Positions 45,089-57,800 of a stretch of 64,000 nucleotides of DNA are shown one piece after another. The notes under the pieces were generated by a model that did not search any database, was not told where the DNA came from, and was given only the letters and a program-made list of their open reading frames with translations. The DNA comes from Megamerina dolium (lineage: Eukaryota > Arthropoda > Insecta > Diptera > Megamerinidae), in NCBI GenBank assembly GCA_963854835.1, contig OY978525.1, positions 86,729,171 to 86,793,170 on the forward strand, in the 5' to 3' direction. The position numbers were made by a program, and so were the translations under genes. Each line of letters starts with the position of its first letter. Position 1 is the stretch's first letter.

Positions 45089-45240
45089 TATTATAAATTT
45101 ATTGAATCACTTTGTATATGCTATTTGTCTTATTCAGTTATATATTTATATAAATTGAAGGTAAATATAAAGTTGTTTTTAGTTTTTACAAATCGATATA
45201 TGCATAATTATTTACAAACTATGTGTGAGTGAGTACAAAC

Positions 45241-45712
<472 letters not shown>

Positions 45713-46179
45713 AGTGAACGTCAAGGAATATGTACATTAAAATTCGATTCTAATATCCTATGAATTATGTATTCATCGTTTTCCTAATAAATATTTGACA
45801 TAATTGAATTGTAAATACATATAGGTAACTACGTATGTACGATACATTTGTATTTGTATTTGTTCAAATGCTTTGCTAGCACCTTGTCATACAAGGATTT
45901 TGGTTGATGGTATTTCCACTAGTTCTCTCAGATTCTGTTTCTGGCTCCCTCTTCGATGACTATTTCATATGTTTCATCATCGATGTTTTTCAATTGTTCT
46001 ATCTGTATTATTGAACTAACTACACGAAACTGCATAGTGTAGAGAAAGGACGATATTGAAGTCTTCAAGGTTCTTTGCAACTGTAGAGCTTTCTGTAACG
46101 CGGTAGTTTCTGAGTTCTCGGACTCGATTGTACATAAAAATTATACAAATACGTAACCCTTTTTTTATTTACATAATTT

Positions 46180-46860
46180 TTAATTTATTGGATCTTCTAA
46201 CTTATACATGGAACTAACAATAGGCTTTAGCATTTTAAAACATACTTGATTTGGGTTGCTTTGCCTTGTCCATGTGAGTTTATGATCGAGACACAATCCG
46301 AGACATTTTGTGTCTGAAGCTTGAGGAATTGGCTTGGAATTGATTAGCATAGGAGGACAAGAACTCCTGCATAGAGTGAATGTGATGTGGGCCCATTTGG
46401 ACCCATTAACTTTTTTCTCTGGAGTGTATGTCATCGGCAAATGTATAGGAGACTGTATTGACGGCGGTAGGCATATCTGCATCGTTTAACGTATACGCTG
46501 CCTTGTGGTATTCCAGCGTGAATGGTGTATTCAATTGAGGTTAAGCATTTATGATTTCTTTCGTAAGTGTTTTGTATAGTGTTTGCAATGCGGTGGACTG
46601 GCTCGATATCGTGTGCTTCTCTCGGAAACCAAACTGATGCTCAAGTATGGTGTTTTTGCGGTCGATAGTATTTCTAATGGGCTTTATTATCAATTGTTCA
46701 AAAATGTATTGAGAGAATTGATAGCACACTAATAGTTCTGTAGGAGGCGACATTTTTTTGAGCTGTTGGATCATATGTCGTGTCATCAAATCACAACCTG
46801 GTGATTTTCTAGGGTTGCGACCTGTGATCGCGTTTATAAGTTCTTTTTTTTTTTTTAGAT
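46180..46860 (-). pseudogene. jockey-type LINE RT fragment
   Basis: Minus strand, higher to lower coordinates: GRNPRKSPGCDLMTRHMIQQ (46830), QLIIKPIRNTIDRKN and EHQFGFREKHT (46600-46690), then NGSKWAHITFTLC, PPMLINSKPIPQASDTKCLG and LDHKLTW (46260-46420). These are RT fingers, GFR motif and post-RT block of a jockey-clade LINE. The catalytic YADD segment is missing by deletion; frames are broken. Confidence 0.85.
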
Positions 46861-47637
46861 CAATATACCAGAATACCCGTGAACTGATGGCAAATGTTTA
46901 TCAAGGGTAGCTATATTAAAGGTAAACACTGGTTTCCAAAAGCGATTCCCTTTTCCGCACCTGTTCGTGCTCAATCACCACAGTAATATTCTGTTATTGA
47001 CCCTTGATTGGACTGCAGGGTGGCTATAAAGCAATTATATCATACATTATGCATACAATAAACCTATTGTTCGATGTACAAACACTACTAGTATGCAAAA
47101 TATTTTGTTCTAGTATAATTTTCCAATGGCATTTGTCTATTTGTTTTCTTTGTATTCTTGAATTTCTTAATATCATAATATTGAGTAATGAATGGTATTA
47201 TCCTTCAATTTTTTATTATTATATTAAATGTAACAATAGTGGCAGCTATGGCAGCAGAAGGCTTACGTCAGTGTTTGCTACTTTGGAGTGTTGATTATTG
47301 GAATTTAGAAGGTAATCTGACTAACTAGTTCGCGTATATACTATAGTTTTTTTTTTCTTCTATTTTGTTCGTGCCTTCCCATTTTCTATGTACTGTTATT
47401 GCTATGTATTTTATGATTTGTGTAAGTATATTTAAATTAGTACGGCTTACATTGTTTTTTATTTATTTTTTTTGTCTACCATGATTTTATAAAACGTAAG
47501 ACAACTTATACTTTTAATTGCCCTCCCAAAAATATGCTTTGTTTTACATTTTAAATGCACAAGAAATCAATTATTTAATTATTTTCATTTTTAATTCATT
47601 TATTTCTTTTTCTTTTTTGTAATTTATTCGATCAGTA

Positions 47638-48442
47638 ATGGCTGATGGCGTTTTCAAATCACGTGACATTGGCTTGCGTGCTCAGAAGAAAATTTTGTCG
47701 CGCATGGCTACAAAAAATATCGCAAAGACGTTCATTGATGGTACCACAGCATCGCTTTTAGATAATTTGTATCGTTTATGCAAATTGCATGTAAGTTTCG
47801 TATTATTATTCTTATTCTTATCCTTATTTTGCATAAGTATTTTTAAGTAGGTGCTTGTTTTTTTTTCCATCGTAAACAACTGAAACTTTAACATCAATTT
47901 TCAATTTATTTGCATGCTTTTTTATTGCATCATTACGACGACATAGACTGGCAACAAGGTAAAGGCGGAAAAACTGATTAAAAACATTATAAAAATTGTC
48001 ATTAAAATTGGTGTTCTACATCGAAATAATCAATTTAATAGCGAGGAACTAAAAGATGCTGAAGTCTTTAAGAGAAAATTTCAGGTAAATCTAATTTCAC
48101 TTGTTGATTTGTAGAAATTATATTATATTATATTATATTTTCGATTTTTCTTTTATTATATTTCAGAATACACAACTTTCGATAATATCATTCTACGAAG
48201 TCGACTACAGTTTCGATCTGCCATACTTGCAAAAATCTATTGCCGAATCACATGTTGCCCTCAAGTCAATAGTTAAGCGACATTTGACTGAGAAATCACT
48301 AAATCGGATCGATGAAGTATTTGATTTCTTTCGAGATGCATCACTATTGGAGACGGCATTTAAATCGGATTCGCCGTATCGCGAAGTATTGGGAAAAATT
48401 GTAGCCGATATTAATACTGCCTTGGATACAGGAGATATATAA
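47638..48442 (+). CDS. Sigmar: TNFAIP8 (TIPE) family protein, Sigmar-like
   Basis: Three coding exons (47638-47790, 47947-48084, 48167-48442), 188 residues, the usual size for the TNFAIP8 family. The all-helical TIPE fold has a hydrophobic cavity that binds phosphoinositide or other lipid tails and acts in cell-death and autophagy signalling; the fly member is Sigmar (CG4091). Family-like segments: FKSRDIGLRAQKKILSRMA near the N-terminus, IDGTTASLLDNLYRL (35-49), IKNIIKIVIKIGVLHRNNQF, and the C-terminal helix FDFFRDASLLETAF. An acceptor (GATCAG|TA) lies two bases before the ATG, so a 5' UTR exon exists upstream, probably at 24159-24613. The 3' UTR is long, to about 50350. Confidence 0.9.
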
Positions 48443-50340
48443 GATATATACACACTTTTCATATACTCATATGTTTCAAAAGGATGAATGCAACAGTTTG
48501 AATTGAATTTAAACTGCGATACCAAAAAGAATATTTTACGAAATGAAAATATACATCACATATACATAAGTATATACCCACATAATTTACGCTTGAAACG
48601 TGTAAAAGAAACAAAGCAACATACACTTTTGTACTATTTTTGATTATTTTTTATTTATTGTGTGATATTGTATAAGCAAACAGCAACAGCAACAACAGTT
48701 GTTCATCAACACGAAAACGTCCCAATAAGTAATATATAATATATGTATAAATGGATTAATGTTGAATTCATTTTACTAGCATAAATTGTACTAAATAGAA
48801 TGTATTAAATTTTCTACAAAAATTAAGAGAGAAGAAAAGATAAACAACAAATATTCATATAACTTGAAGATATTATGCTGTGCTATGTATGAAGTTGATT
48901 CAGATTATTTGTAATTGAGGCATTAATAATATATCACGGAGAAAGTACTTAATAACAATGTACATATGTATTGATCTCATATGAAATTTTTTTTTCATAG
49001 GATCCATGCCCTGATTGCTTATTGGAATTATTACATAACATACAGCCACACTCAGACACAATCAAATTAAAATTTCATATCTTGAATACACTATATCAAT
49101 ACATTATTTACGAATATACATATATACGTATTATCTATATATACCTATATAAAAATCTACATAAATCTTTTTCTACTGCTACATATATAGCAGGTGAAAT
49201 TGTTCGGTTGTCCTAGTAGTAATTATTAGTAAAAATACCGATGAAACTATAGGTATAAAGTGAATTTCGGGCTTGTCGTTTGTCAATAGAAAAAAAAAAA
49301 AAAAATAGTATAAATGAGATGTGCTAAAACTGGATACCTATTTTTTAATTGATATTTTTACTCTGAATTATCACTAGAATTGTCTTTCGCTACTATATTG
49401 TTTTGACGATTTTATCCACCCGAATATTTTGCCTAGTTCCGAACCTACATGTATACTTAACTATGACTAACATATTCAACATTTTGCTTCGTAATAAACA
49501 AATTTCAAAGTTCGCATAAATTAAAAATGATATTAAATCGAATTATTGTCAACAAATTGATTGCATTTATAGATAAATATAAATTATGATATGTTATCGT
49601 TGAGAATAGCTGATATACATTGAATTACGAATATATTTTTTTTCTTATCCTATTAATTAAACTATCATTCCTAGATGAGAAACGTCGGAACTTAATCAAC
49701 ACATATCGCTTCTATATACACATGTATATCTTTCTATTATTGTACTTTGCCTAATTTATACAATATTAAGGATATTAAGTTAAAAAAAGTAAAAGAAAAA
49801 AAAACTAATACCTACATAATTGGCTATAATTTTACAAACTTTATTAAGCACTTTTGTAGTGGTATTCGCACTTTGTTGATACTCCTAATATTGAATTGTG
49901 TGGATTTTATGTTTGATCATATACTTACATCTATGCTATATACATGGTTATTTTTTCCTTAACTATTTGCAAGTATTCAGTTGAGTAGAAAATCTCAGCA
50001 AAATACAATTTATGTATTTTATTTATTTAAAAATTAATAATTTCTTGTATATCCCTTCAATATTTATTAATTCATAAAATCTTGAGATATCGTTGTAATA
50101 TATTTATAGAAAATAAGCAATAATGCCATGCTTTAAATCGTCAGCAGAAAAATAATTCAAAAGCATTCAGATGGACATACATTGATACCGTCACCAATTG
50201 CTATTTTTTAGATTAATTTAAGGTTGCTTACATCATTTATGTTTTGATGGTATATGTAACATTGATTAATAGTGATACACCACCAAAGACCACCAAATAT
50301 GCAACCCAAATAAATGTGTATGTAAATACATTGAAGAAAC
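48443..50340 (+). other. Long 3' UTR of the TNFAIP8-family gene (probable)
   Basis: About 1.9 kb without TE ends or coding frames before AATAAA at 50341-50346. An earlier AATAAA (about 49494) could give a shorter transcript. Confidence 0.45.
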
Positions 50341-50387
50341 AATAAAAAATACAATTATCAATTAAATCAGCAGGAAATACTTTTATT
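50341..50387. terminator. Facing poly(A) signals of two convergent genes
   Basis: AATAAA at 50341-50346 (plus strand, TNFAIP8-family gene) and TTTATT at 50382-50387 (AATAAA on the minus strand, mRpL43) lie ~40 bp apart, so the two transcripts probably meet or overlap slightly. Confidence 0.55.
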
Positions 50388-50457
50388 TTATACATATCAT
50401 ATTAACTAGTCAACTACTACAGATACACAGATATAGATAACCAATGGAAGCTTCCAC

Positions 50458-51156
50458 TTATTCAGCACGGGTTTTCTCAAGCACTTCATCCATATTTTTA
50501 TCATTTGATAATTGTTGTCGTTTAAATAGTTCAATTAATTTCTCTGTTGCCGACTGTTCAATGTCAAGCGGTTGAGAAGCCTCTGAGTTAGGATATTTGG
50601 TTACATTAACCTCAGGAGTACGCAATAGAAATGGAGTCCATGGCCCTTGTATTGATGGCACATCTGTATGCCACATTTTTCGTAGACGCAAAGAACTAGA
50701 TGAACCATTTTGCGTATTCAATAATTCAATCCATTTGGCAATTTCATCCTTTGTGGAATTACGACAACTCAGCCACTCACGATCCCCGTTTACTAAAGGA
50801 CAAATGTATTCATGGCGAATTGGATGTGCAATTTATTAGTGCATTACTTACAGTATTCACCAACCAATACCGGTGACCGATGTCGTCTCGGTTTTACGTA
50901 GACCACAACGCCAGGATTCTCTTTGGCAAAATCAATCAAGTGATGTTCAATGAAATCTCTATAACAACGTTTACATATGTATGTAATGTCAATCTGATAA
51001 TGGGATTTTAATATACAACCTCATGCCCCTGCTGGAACCATTATTCTTACAGAATTTCAAGGTAATGCGTTGCAATTGGCATACATAACGACCTAAACCA
51101 TTTTGTAGTGGTGCACGCGGAAATCCAGATTTTAGAAATAAATGACTATTCGACAT
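50458..51156 (-). CDS. mRpL43: Mitochondrial large-subunit ribosomal protein mL43
   Basis: Three exons (51156-51020, 50958-50852, 50792-50458), 192 residues. The part up to ~130 matches mL43: [20 protein letters not shown] (19-38), [31 protein letters not shown] and [18 protein letters not shown], the thioredoxin-like L51/S25/CI-B8 fold found in mL43. It is a component of the mitochondrial 39S subunit. The C-terminal tail after ~150 is acidic and less conserved. ATG 51156 precedes a conserved [19 protein letters not shown] start. It is divergent from the anillin-like gene (~700 bp between start codons), which may share the promoter region. Confidence 0.95.
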
Positions 51157-51868
51157 TATTTTACTTTATTATAAAGTGATTTTAATCTAAAATCTACACT
51201 TTCTTAAACACTTTTCATAACAATGCCGATAACCTAAAATTTCCGAGTACTTTGACATTAGTTGACATAACACAATTGTAAATCAGGAATGTTACGTGTT
51301 GCCATAATGCAACCCTGGCGTAAATTGAATTATAGCAAAACGAAAATAGAAAAAAGAAATTAGAAAAATATTGATAAGGACGCTAAAAAGAGTCGTTGCA
51401 CTTACGATATTTATAATGAAAAGCCGCTCAGCATATTGTAAGTGACAGTTAGCTGGTGAAAACGTAGTGTGAGTGAATGTGTATATGTGTACATATTTGA
51501 TAGTGGGATATTTGAATTTTAATTGAAAATTTGAACAAGCAAGTGCATTGTGTACAATTGGTTGAACAGCGAAAGCGAAAAAAGGTGACGTCGAATGATA
51601 AGCAAACGAACAGGAGAGAGAGAGAGAAAGACCATTTTGTAAAGACGAAGTGGCATCTTCAATGCAAGTGTAAATGCAATAAATTCCAAATGACATCGTT
51701 GCAATAGAAACTAAACACAAATGACAAATCCGAAAACGAGAAAAACGTAAAGCGCGAACGTCATCTAATCAACAAGTAGATTATGATGATCCGCAACATA
51801 ATGCAATATCCAGAAGAGTTCAAATAAATTCAGTACTGCCGGCAGATGATATAGAACCTGGAAGCGCT
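51157..51868. promoter_or_regulatory. Bidirectional promoter region and 5' UTRs
   Basis: Separates the ATGs of mRpL43 (minus) and the anillin-like gene (plus). Contains GCAACCCTGGCG near 51310 and a GA-rich tract (about 51612-51632). No TATA box in a convincing position. An upstream ATG at 51721 opens a 10-codon frame before the anillin-like start. Confidence 0.45.
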
Positions 51869-54800
51869 ATGTCAAATTGGATACAGCGACACATCGAAAA
51901 TGAATCGTCTGGTGTGGATGATGGTAATAAGATGTTAATTCGCTTGCATCGTAAAATACATAAATTTAATATTTTAGAAAATAGAATTATGTCGATTGCG
52001 TCTATTGCTGAAGAAGGACTAGATGATGATGATGATGATGATGGCGAGGATGAAGAAATGGATTCGTGTTCGTCGTTCAGTTTGCAAGAGTGCATCGATG
52101 AGTTCCGTGAGCGTCGCATTCGTCGACTTTCGACACAGAGTCGTGAAGGAATAATGGAAGAGCGTGCTGACAATCCTCGAGGAAAGGATATTCTAGATCA
52201 AGAAGATGTAGATTTAATTAATCAGAATCGTAGCAATAAGGAACATGAGCGTAAATATAAACCATGTGAAAATGGTTTCTGCTACTGTTTTACTAGTGAT
52301 AGTGGTGATGGGGGTTGTAATGCGACACGTGGCGGACACGTGCGACCACCCAGGCGTCATAGAAAGTCTGAAAGTGGTCAAGTAAGTATATGCCTATGTT
52401 CATAACGTTTGCTGTAAATTGAATATTTTTTCCCCCTAAATGTTAATTTTTTCAGATAGCATATGCCGCACCGCAGCCTAATTTCAACAAACCGAAAGAG
52501 AAACGTCGCAAGAGTGCTCCAGCTAATTTGAAAGAAACACAGAAGGCTCATATACATGAATCGATAAATAAGAAACAAATTTCATTCACCACGGATGACA
52601 GGCTGCCACTTACTGCTATTAGCAGCTTAGAAACTGCCTCAGCGGATGCACCCCTTATACATATAATTCAAGAGTTACACAATAATTGTGTTATCTCGGA
52701 GGTACGTGTAAATAAACATAAAGTACATGGATATCAGAATGGTATTGGTGTGCCGACCGTACAGTCGCATTCTACACAAACAACATCAAAGAACACACCT
52801 TATTCGTTGAACACTGAGCTCCATTCGCCTCAAAAAACACTGACTATTCAAAAGCGCTCGCCTTCGAAGTATATACCACAGCAAAGACCTACCGCACCCC
52901 CTTTGGAAGAGATAGCTGAAATTCAAACATATTCCGGACGTTTTATATACACTTCACCGCTCGAAACCAGTTGTAAAAGTGGTGAGAGCGAAAATTTACG
53001 GAAGCATAAAGGTTGCGGTGGACGATTGCTACGAAAACGATTAAGTCAATCCAACATACAATTTAAACCGCGTAATTTAAATCAACCGCCACCCAAGCCG
53101 CCCCGTAGTTCAGTCAGTTTGGAGGCGATGTCTAGTTTATCTTCATTGGCTTCCACTACTCCATCAGTGCGTGAAGCGGAGCGTATACTTGATGAATTTC
53201 TCCAAAAAAGGGGATATCAAACAATCGGTGAAGAAAAGCAAAAAGCACGAAATAATAGAGCGGAAAAGAACGCCGTTGTGCCGGTGAATAGTTCAATTGT
53301 CAAACAAAGAGTTGCCGCTGGACAAAAGGAAGCAAGAAAATCATATCCGTTGAGTAAGTTGCATTGGTTATAGAATCAAATTTAATAGTTTTGTAATTGG
53401 TTTGGTTATTTTTGGAATTTCAATAAATTTCTTAAACCACCTTTTTTTGTTGTTGGTTTAAACTAAGATGTATGGTTTGGTTTATGCAATGTAGTGTGTA
53501 GCTTGCTTATCTTAAATAATTTTAGCCTTTGCCCTGTATAAAATAATGAATATGACCTAAATTCGTAGTGCACAATTTTGCATTGTTTGTAGATCTTATG
53601 AGAAAAATTTTATACGTTACAATCAAAATCAACTGTGCATGTTTCCGTTTTGCTTTCTCTTCACAGCGACAAAACAATATAAAGATGATCTATTGAAACC
53701 ATTGCCCTCCTATCCATCACTAAATGATCTTCAAAAAGAGCTCAGCGAAAATAATTATGGAAAGAATATACGACGAGTCATAGAGAAACCCATAAAAGAA
53801 CTCAGTTTCGGTTGGACAGAACCGAAAATAGTTGATATGCTTAACTATGACACAAATGCGAATCGTAGGGAATTCAAATCACAAGCAACTCAAGCAGAAC
53901 CACAAACAATCGGATGGCAGGTACCGCACAAAGTTAATTTGGATACTGTAGACGGTACGGTGCGTGGTAATTTGGAATCAAATATCGCAAGTAAAAATAC
54001 TCCAGTGAAGTCGCAAATATTTGGGACACCAGCTGGCAAGGGCGATTCACAAAAGTTTATCTGGCATGAACAACTACGAAATTTATCACCATGGACAGCG
54101 CAGAAGCACGGCAATCGAAAGTTGAAAAGTAGTTTAAAATCGTCATCTTGCGCATTCCTTAGCAATTCGAGAAAGAAAATATTACGCCTGGTTTCACCTA
54201 AAAAGTATAACGACCACGTGGATGGCAGGCGAACCAGCAGCCGTTCTATTGGAGTACAAACATCGCAAGAAGCATGTCATTGTTCTCCATACGAACTAAG
54301 TTCAACCACAACTCCACTCCAATCGCCACCAGGCAGTTATCACTCTGCCGTGCAGACTTCTCAAGATTCTTCGACAACGCCCTCACGTTCTAATAACAAC
54401 CAGAATGGTGAAACACAATTCGACTTTACCCGCATCATACATTCACCACCGAAGAAAGCTCCGCGAGCTTCCAGCCAACGAAAATTGAATTTTCCACTGA
54501 ATTGCGGTGCAGGCGCTTGCGATACAAGTGCTGTAAGCGATAGGCATGCTATGGCGGAAACATACCGTTCATATCAGTCGGACTTGGATCAGGATGTTGC
54601 ACTTTCAAAAATGGGCTATATTCTTAGCAATATACGTGCCAGATTAGAGGCAAGCGATGAACATGCTGTTAGAACATTTCGGGTAAGACTTCAAGTAAGA
54701 ATGGATTTTTCAAAATTTCTCAAGTTCTCTATTAGAAAAATTAAAAAAATGTTCTTTATTCGAAATATGTACATAACACTAGACCCTACTTAGTTCATTA

Positions 54801-57800
54801 GTCGATAGAGAATGCAATCGCCAATGAATAATGGTCCGAACCGAAATATCGGTTAGGAATATACCCAATTTCAGAACAATCTCCCACAGAAGGCAATTTA
54901 TATGTGCCGCACACTTTCAATTTTGCTCTATCTTTGTCTGTTGCATAGAAAATATAATCGACAAGAATCCATCTGTTCTGGAACGTAGAGGCACTCTTGT
55001 GTCCAAAATCTAGAGGCAGCATTTTTAATGTATCGCCTTGCAAGTAGTCATTTTTTTCATTGGAACAATTTTCTTGCCACGTTCGCGGTATTTGACTAAT
55101 TGATGTGAGAGTTGAATACGGAGGTGATTGAGGTTCACAATTAAAATCGCCAGTCAAGAGTATTGGTAATCGGACATATTCATTAGTTGTTGTTCTATGC
55201 AATGCAAATGAGTTAAGCGTTGCAAGCAATAGTTGTGCTTGTGCCATTCTAACATCGTCTCTCTTTGGATTGTACAGCAGATGTGTTGTTGCAATAATGA
55301 GGTGTTTTGTTGGGTCCTTCTGCATTCTAAATTTCGCCATAAGAGCAATGTTTTCACGATTAAGCTGCGCTTTTCCAGGTATATGATACTCCAACGCACG
55401 CTCTTCGATCAATGTGAATTTGTCCTTATCATAGATAATGGCACAACCATCAGTTCGATGGCCAGTCTTCTTTTTGAATACATATTCTAATTTACGACCG
55501 TCTTTAATTTGTCGCACGAGTCCTTTCAAATGATTAAATTGCATTTCTTGCAGGCAAAGTATATCAGGATTTATTGTTAGGATCTCCTGAGTAAGTCTGC
55601 GCAGGCGATGTTCCCAACGTAGAAGTTGCACGTCAATACCCAAATATAGATGCATATGTTCAGTCAATAAATCCTGTGCAAGTATGTTATATGATAACAA
55701 TTTGTATATAGTTGCAACAGGAGCATCTGTTTCGTCACTTGATATTGTCGATTGCCAATTGCGCTTGTACATTTTTGTTATTGTTGGTAGTTTATTGTGT
55801 TTGTGAGTTTTTATTCCATGTATGAAAGGAGAACTTTTTATTGTAGCATGTAAGGTAGTTTTAATGTAACCGTTTTTTATGAGATATTTTAACATCTCAC
55901 CACTTGCACAAAAAAAAAACTGTTTGATGTTTGTTGTTTGAGATTTTGACGAAGAGGTTACGCAAGCAAGAATGTCAAAAACATATGAAATGGTTATAGG
56001 TGTTGCTAATGCAGTGTTCTATCCAGAATGAGTACTGCATTACCGACAATGGTGGAAGATATTCATTTAACGACTTTTTCAGTAAAAGAAAATAGCTGAG
56101 AAAGATAATGAAAACTATTTTTTTTTTAATTATTTTCAGGAAATTGAACAACAAGATCGTTCGCTGGGTGTTGGCCGTGATTGTACAGATGGTCGCCGAG
56201 TATGTGCTGAAACGCATGTTACTGCCCATAGAAATGCGAATAGCAATCATTTTCAAATGGATCAACATGAGCCAATCTATTCAGAAATTGAAGAGGATAG
56301 CATACATATTAGTGGTAGTCCACATCATGATAATAAAACGGGTATTGATCATTTCTCAGCTGCACATAATCCCGCTGCATTGTATGCGAAAATCCGCAAA
56401 CCGCCTAGGAATCAAAGGACATCTATGGCATCGACCCGTTGTCAACCGCCAACTGCATTTGGCAAAATTATACTTGATTCATTGCAAAATATAGCGGAAA
56501 TACCGCTATTGATGCCATCATTGCCTGCTCTACCTGAATCAGATAGTAGCGGTAGTAGTGAAATCTCATATGCAGCACCAGAATCTGCTGTCATAAAAGC
56601 AGCACCACCACAAGTCCATCATAGTCAATCATTAAATAATATACGAGTTATGGAACAAGATTCGCCACCTAAGAGAAATCGAAATTTGAGTAAATCCGAC
56701 TTATCTCTACATCGTAGCGAGATATTTTTAGAGAATTTATGTTGTAGCGAAATAATTGTTAAAAGTGAGGATAAACTATCACGCTCACAGAAGGTTGAGA
56801 ATGTTGGTAAAGTAAGTACGTAATTGAAATAATTTTCAGTGTTATACAACGCTTCTTCTCTCTCTTTCAATATCAGTTGGCACAAGATGAATTTTCACCT
56901 TCTAATGCGACGAACGATGAGGCAGGGTCTTATGAATTACCGCACGATGATGCTACAGTAGGTAGCAATTGTGGATTGAACGCAATTAACCCACCGGAAG
57001 CTCATAATCAGAGTACACCAAAGAATCAAACAAATATCGCACCGCAAACTACTTTTATGACTAAGGTAGAATTTTTTATTGATTCATACTCAACTTGATT
57101 TCTTTCTTTACGCTTTCTTTGTTTCTCTTACCATCAAATATATTCATTATTACATTTTTTCGTTTTGTTTAAGCTTAATATTTTGTACATATGTATATTT
57201 TTCTGTTGGTATATAAAACAAATTAACAGAATTCATTGTAGAAATACAAAATTGCAAATTTGTTACAACATGATAATTAACATTTTTCACTCATACACAT
57301 ATCTATTCAAATGCTTCATTATTTTGGGTTCGTGACATTTTTGTTTTTGTTTCTTATTTTTGGAATCAAGCGGCTTATAGTCGAGTACAGCAGTCATTTG
57401 TCAATAAAATTAATTAGATTTAATATTTTTCAGTCATTGAAGAGAGCAATACAACCAACTAAATATGATCTTAATGTCGATGTGCATGCTATTAATATTT
57501 GTACACCGCATAGTAGTAGCTGCCCAGTAACACCACAGAAGGCGTCCGAACGAATATCAATGGAAGATGAACACACCAAAAGTTTCAATGAAATCGCAAC
57601 ATATGCCAAGATTAATGCTAAGGCTGGGAATGGGGAGAATACATCAAACAATAGTGTAGATGCTAATGCGAAAACGATTTCTGCCAATACAGTAACGCAC
57701 TATAAGCGTCTTAAGGATGCCTTGCGTAAATCTCTGCGAAAAAGTAAAAAGTTTGTGAAAGCTGAGACAAAACGTCTGTCTTCATCATTAATTTTGCCAT

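Larger units (their letters stand above)
40543..45115 (+). mobile_element. IS630/mariner-type element split by two insertions
   Basis: Left end TAGGGTGATTCAATTTGACA (40543) and right end TTGAATCACTTTGTA (~45115) form a degenerate TIR pair. Between them a broken plus-strand transposase reads ERYSVKA (40615), RSAFRALRDFY, LTQELKPR, GGVIGP (41010), GNAIT|VNGERYRDMI across the LINE insertion, DDINLDNMWFQQD-like (44495) and ATCHTAHQT. The bar marks where the RTE LINE (41063-44427) entered; a second, small mariner (44645-45088) sits near the right end. Inactive. Confidence 0.7.

Noticed and set aside
47004..47294. 96-codon plus-strand frame upstream of the TNFAIP8-family gene
   Set aside because: AT-rich composition, hydrophobic without motif, no splice logic; likely chance in intron sequence.
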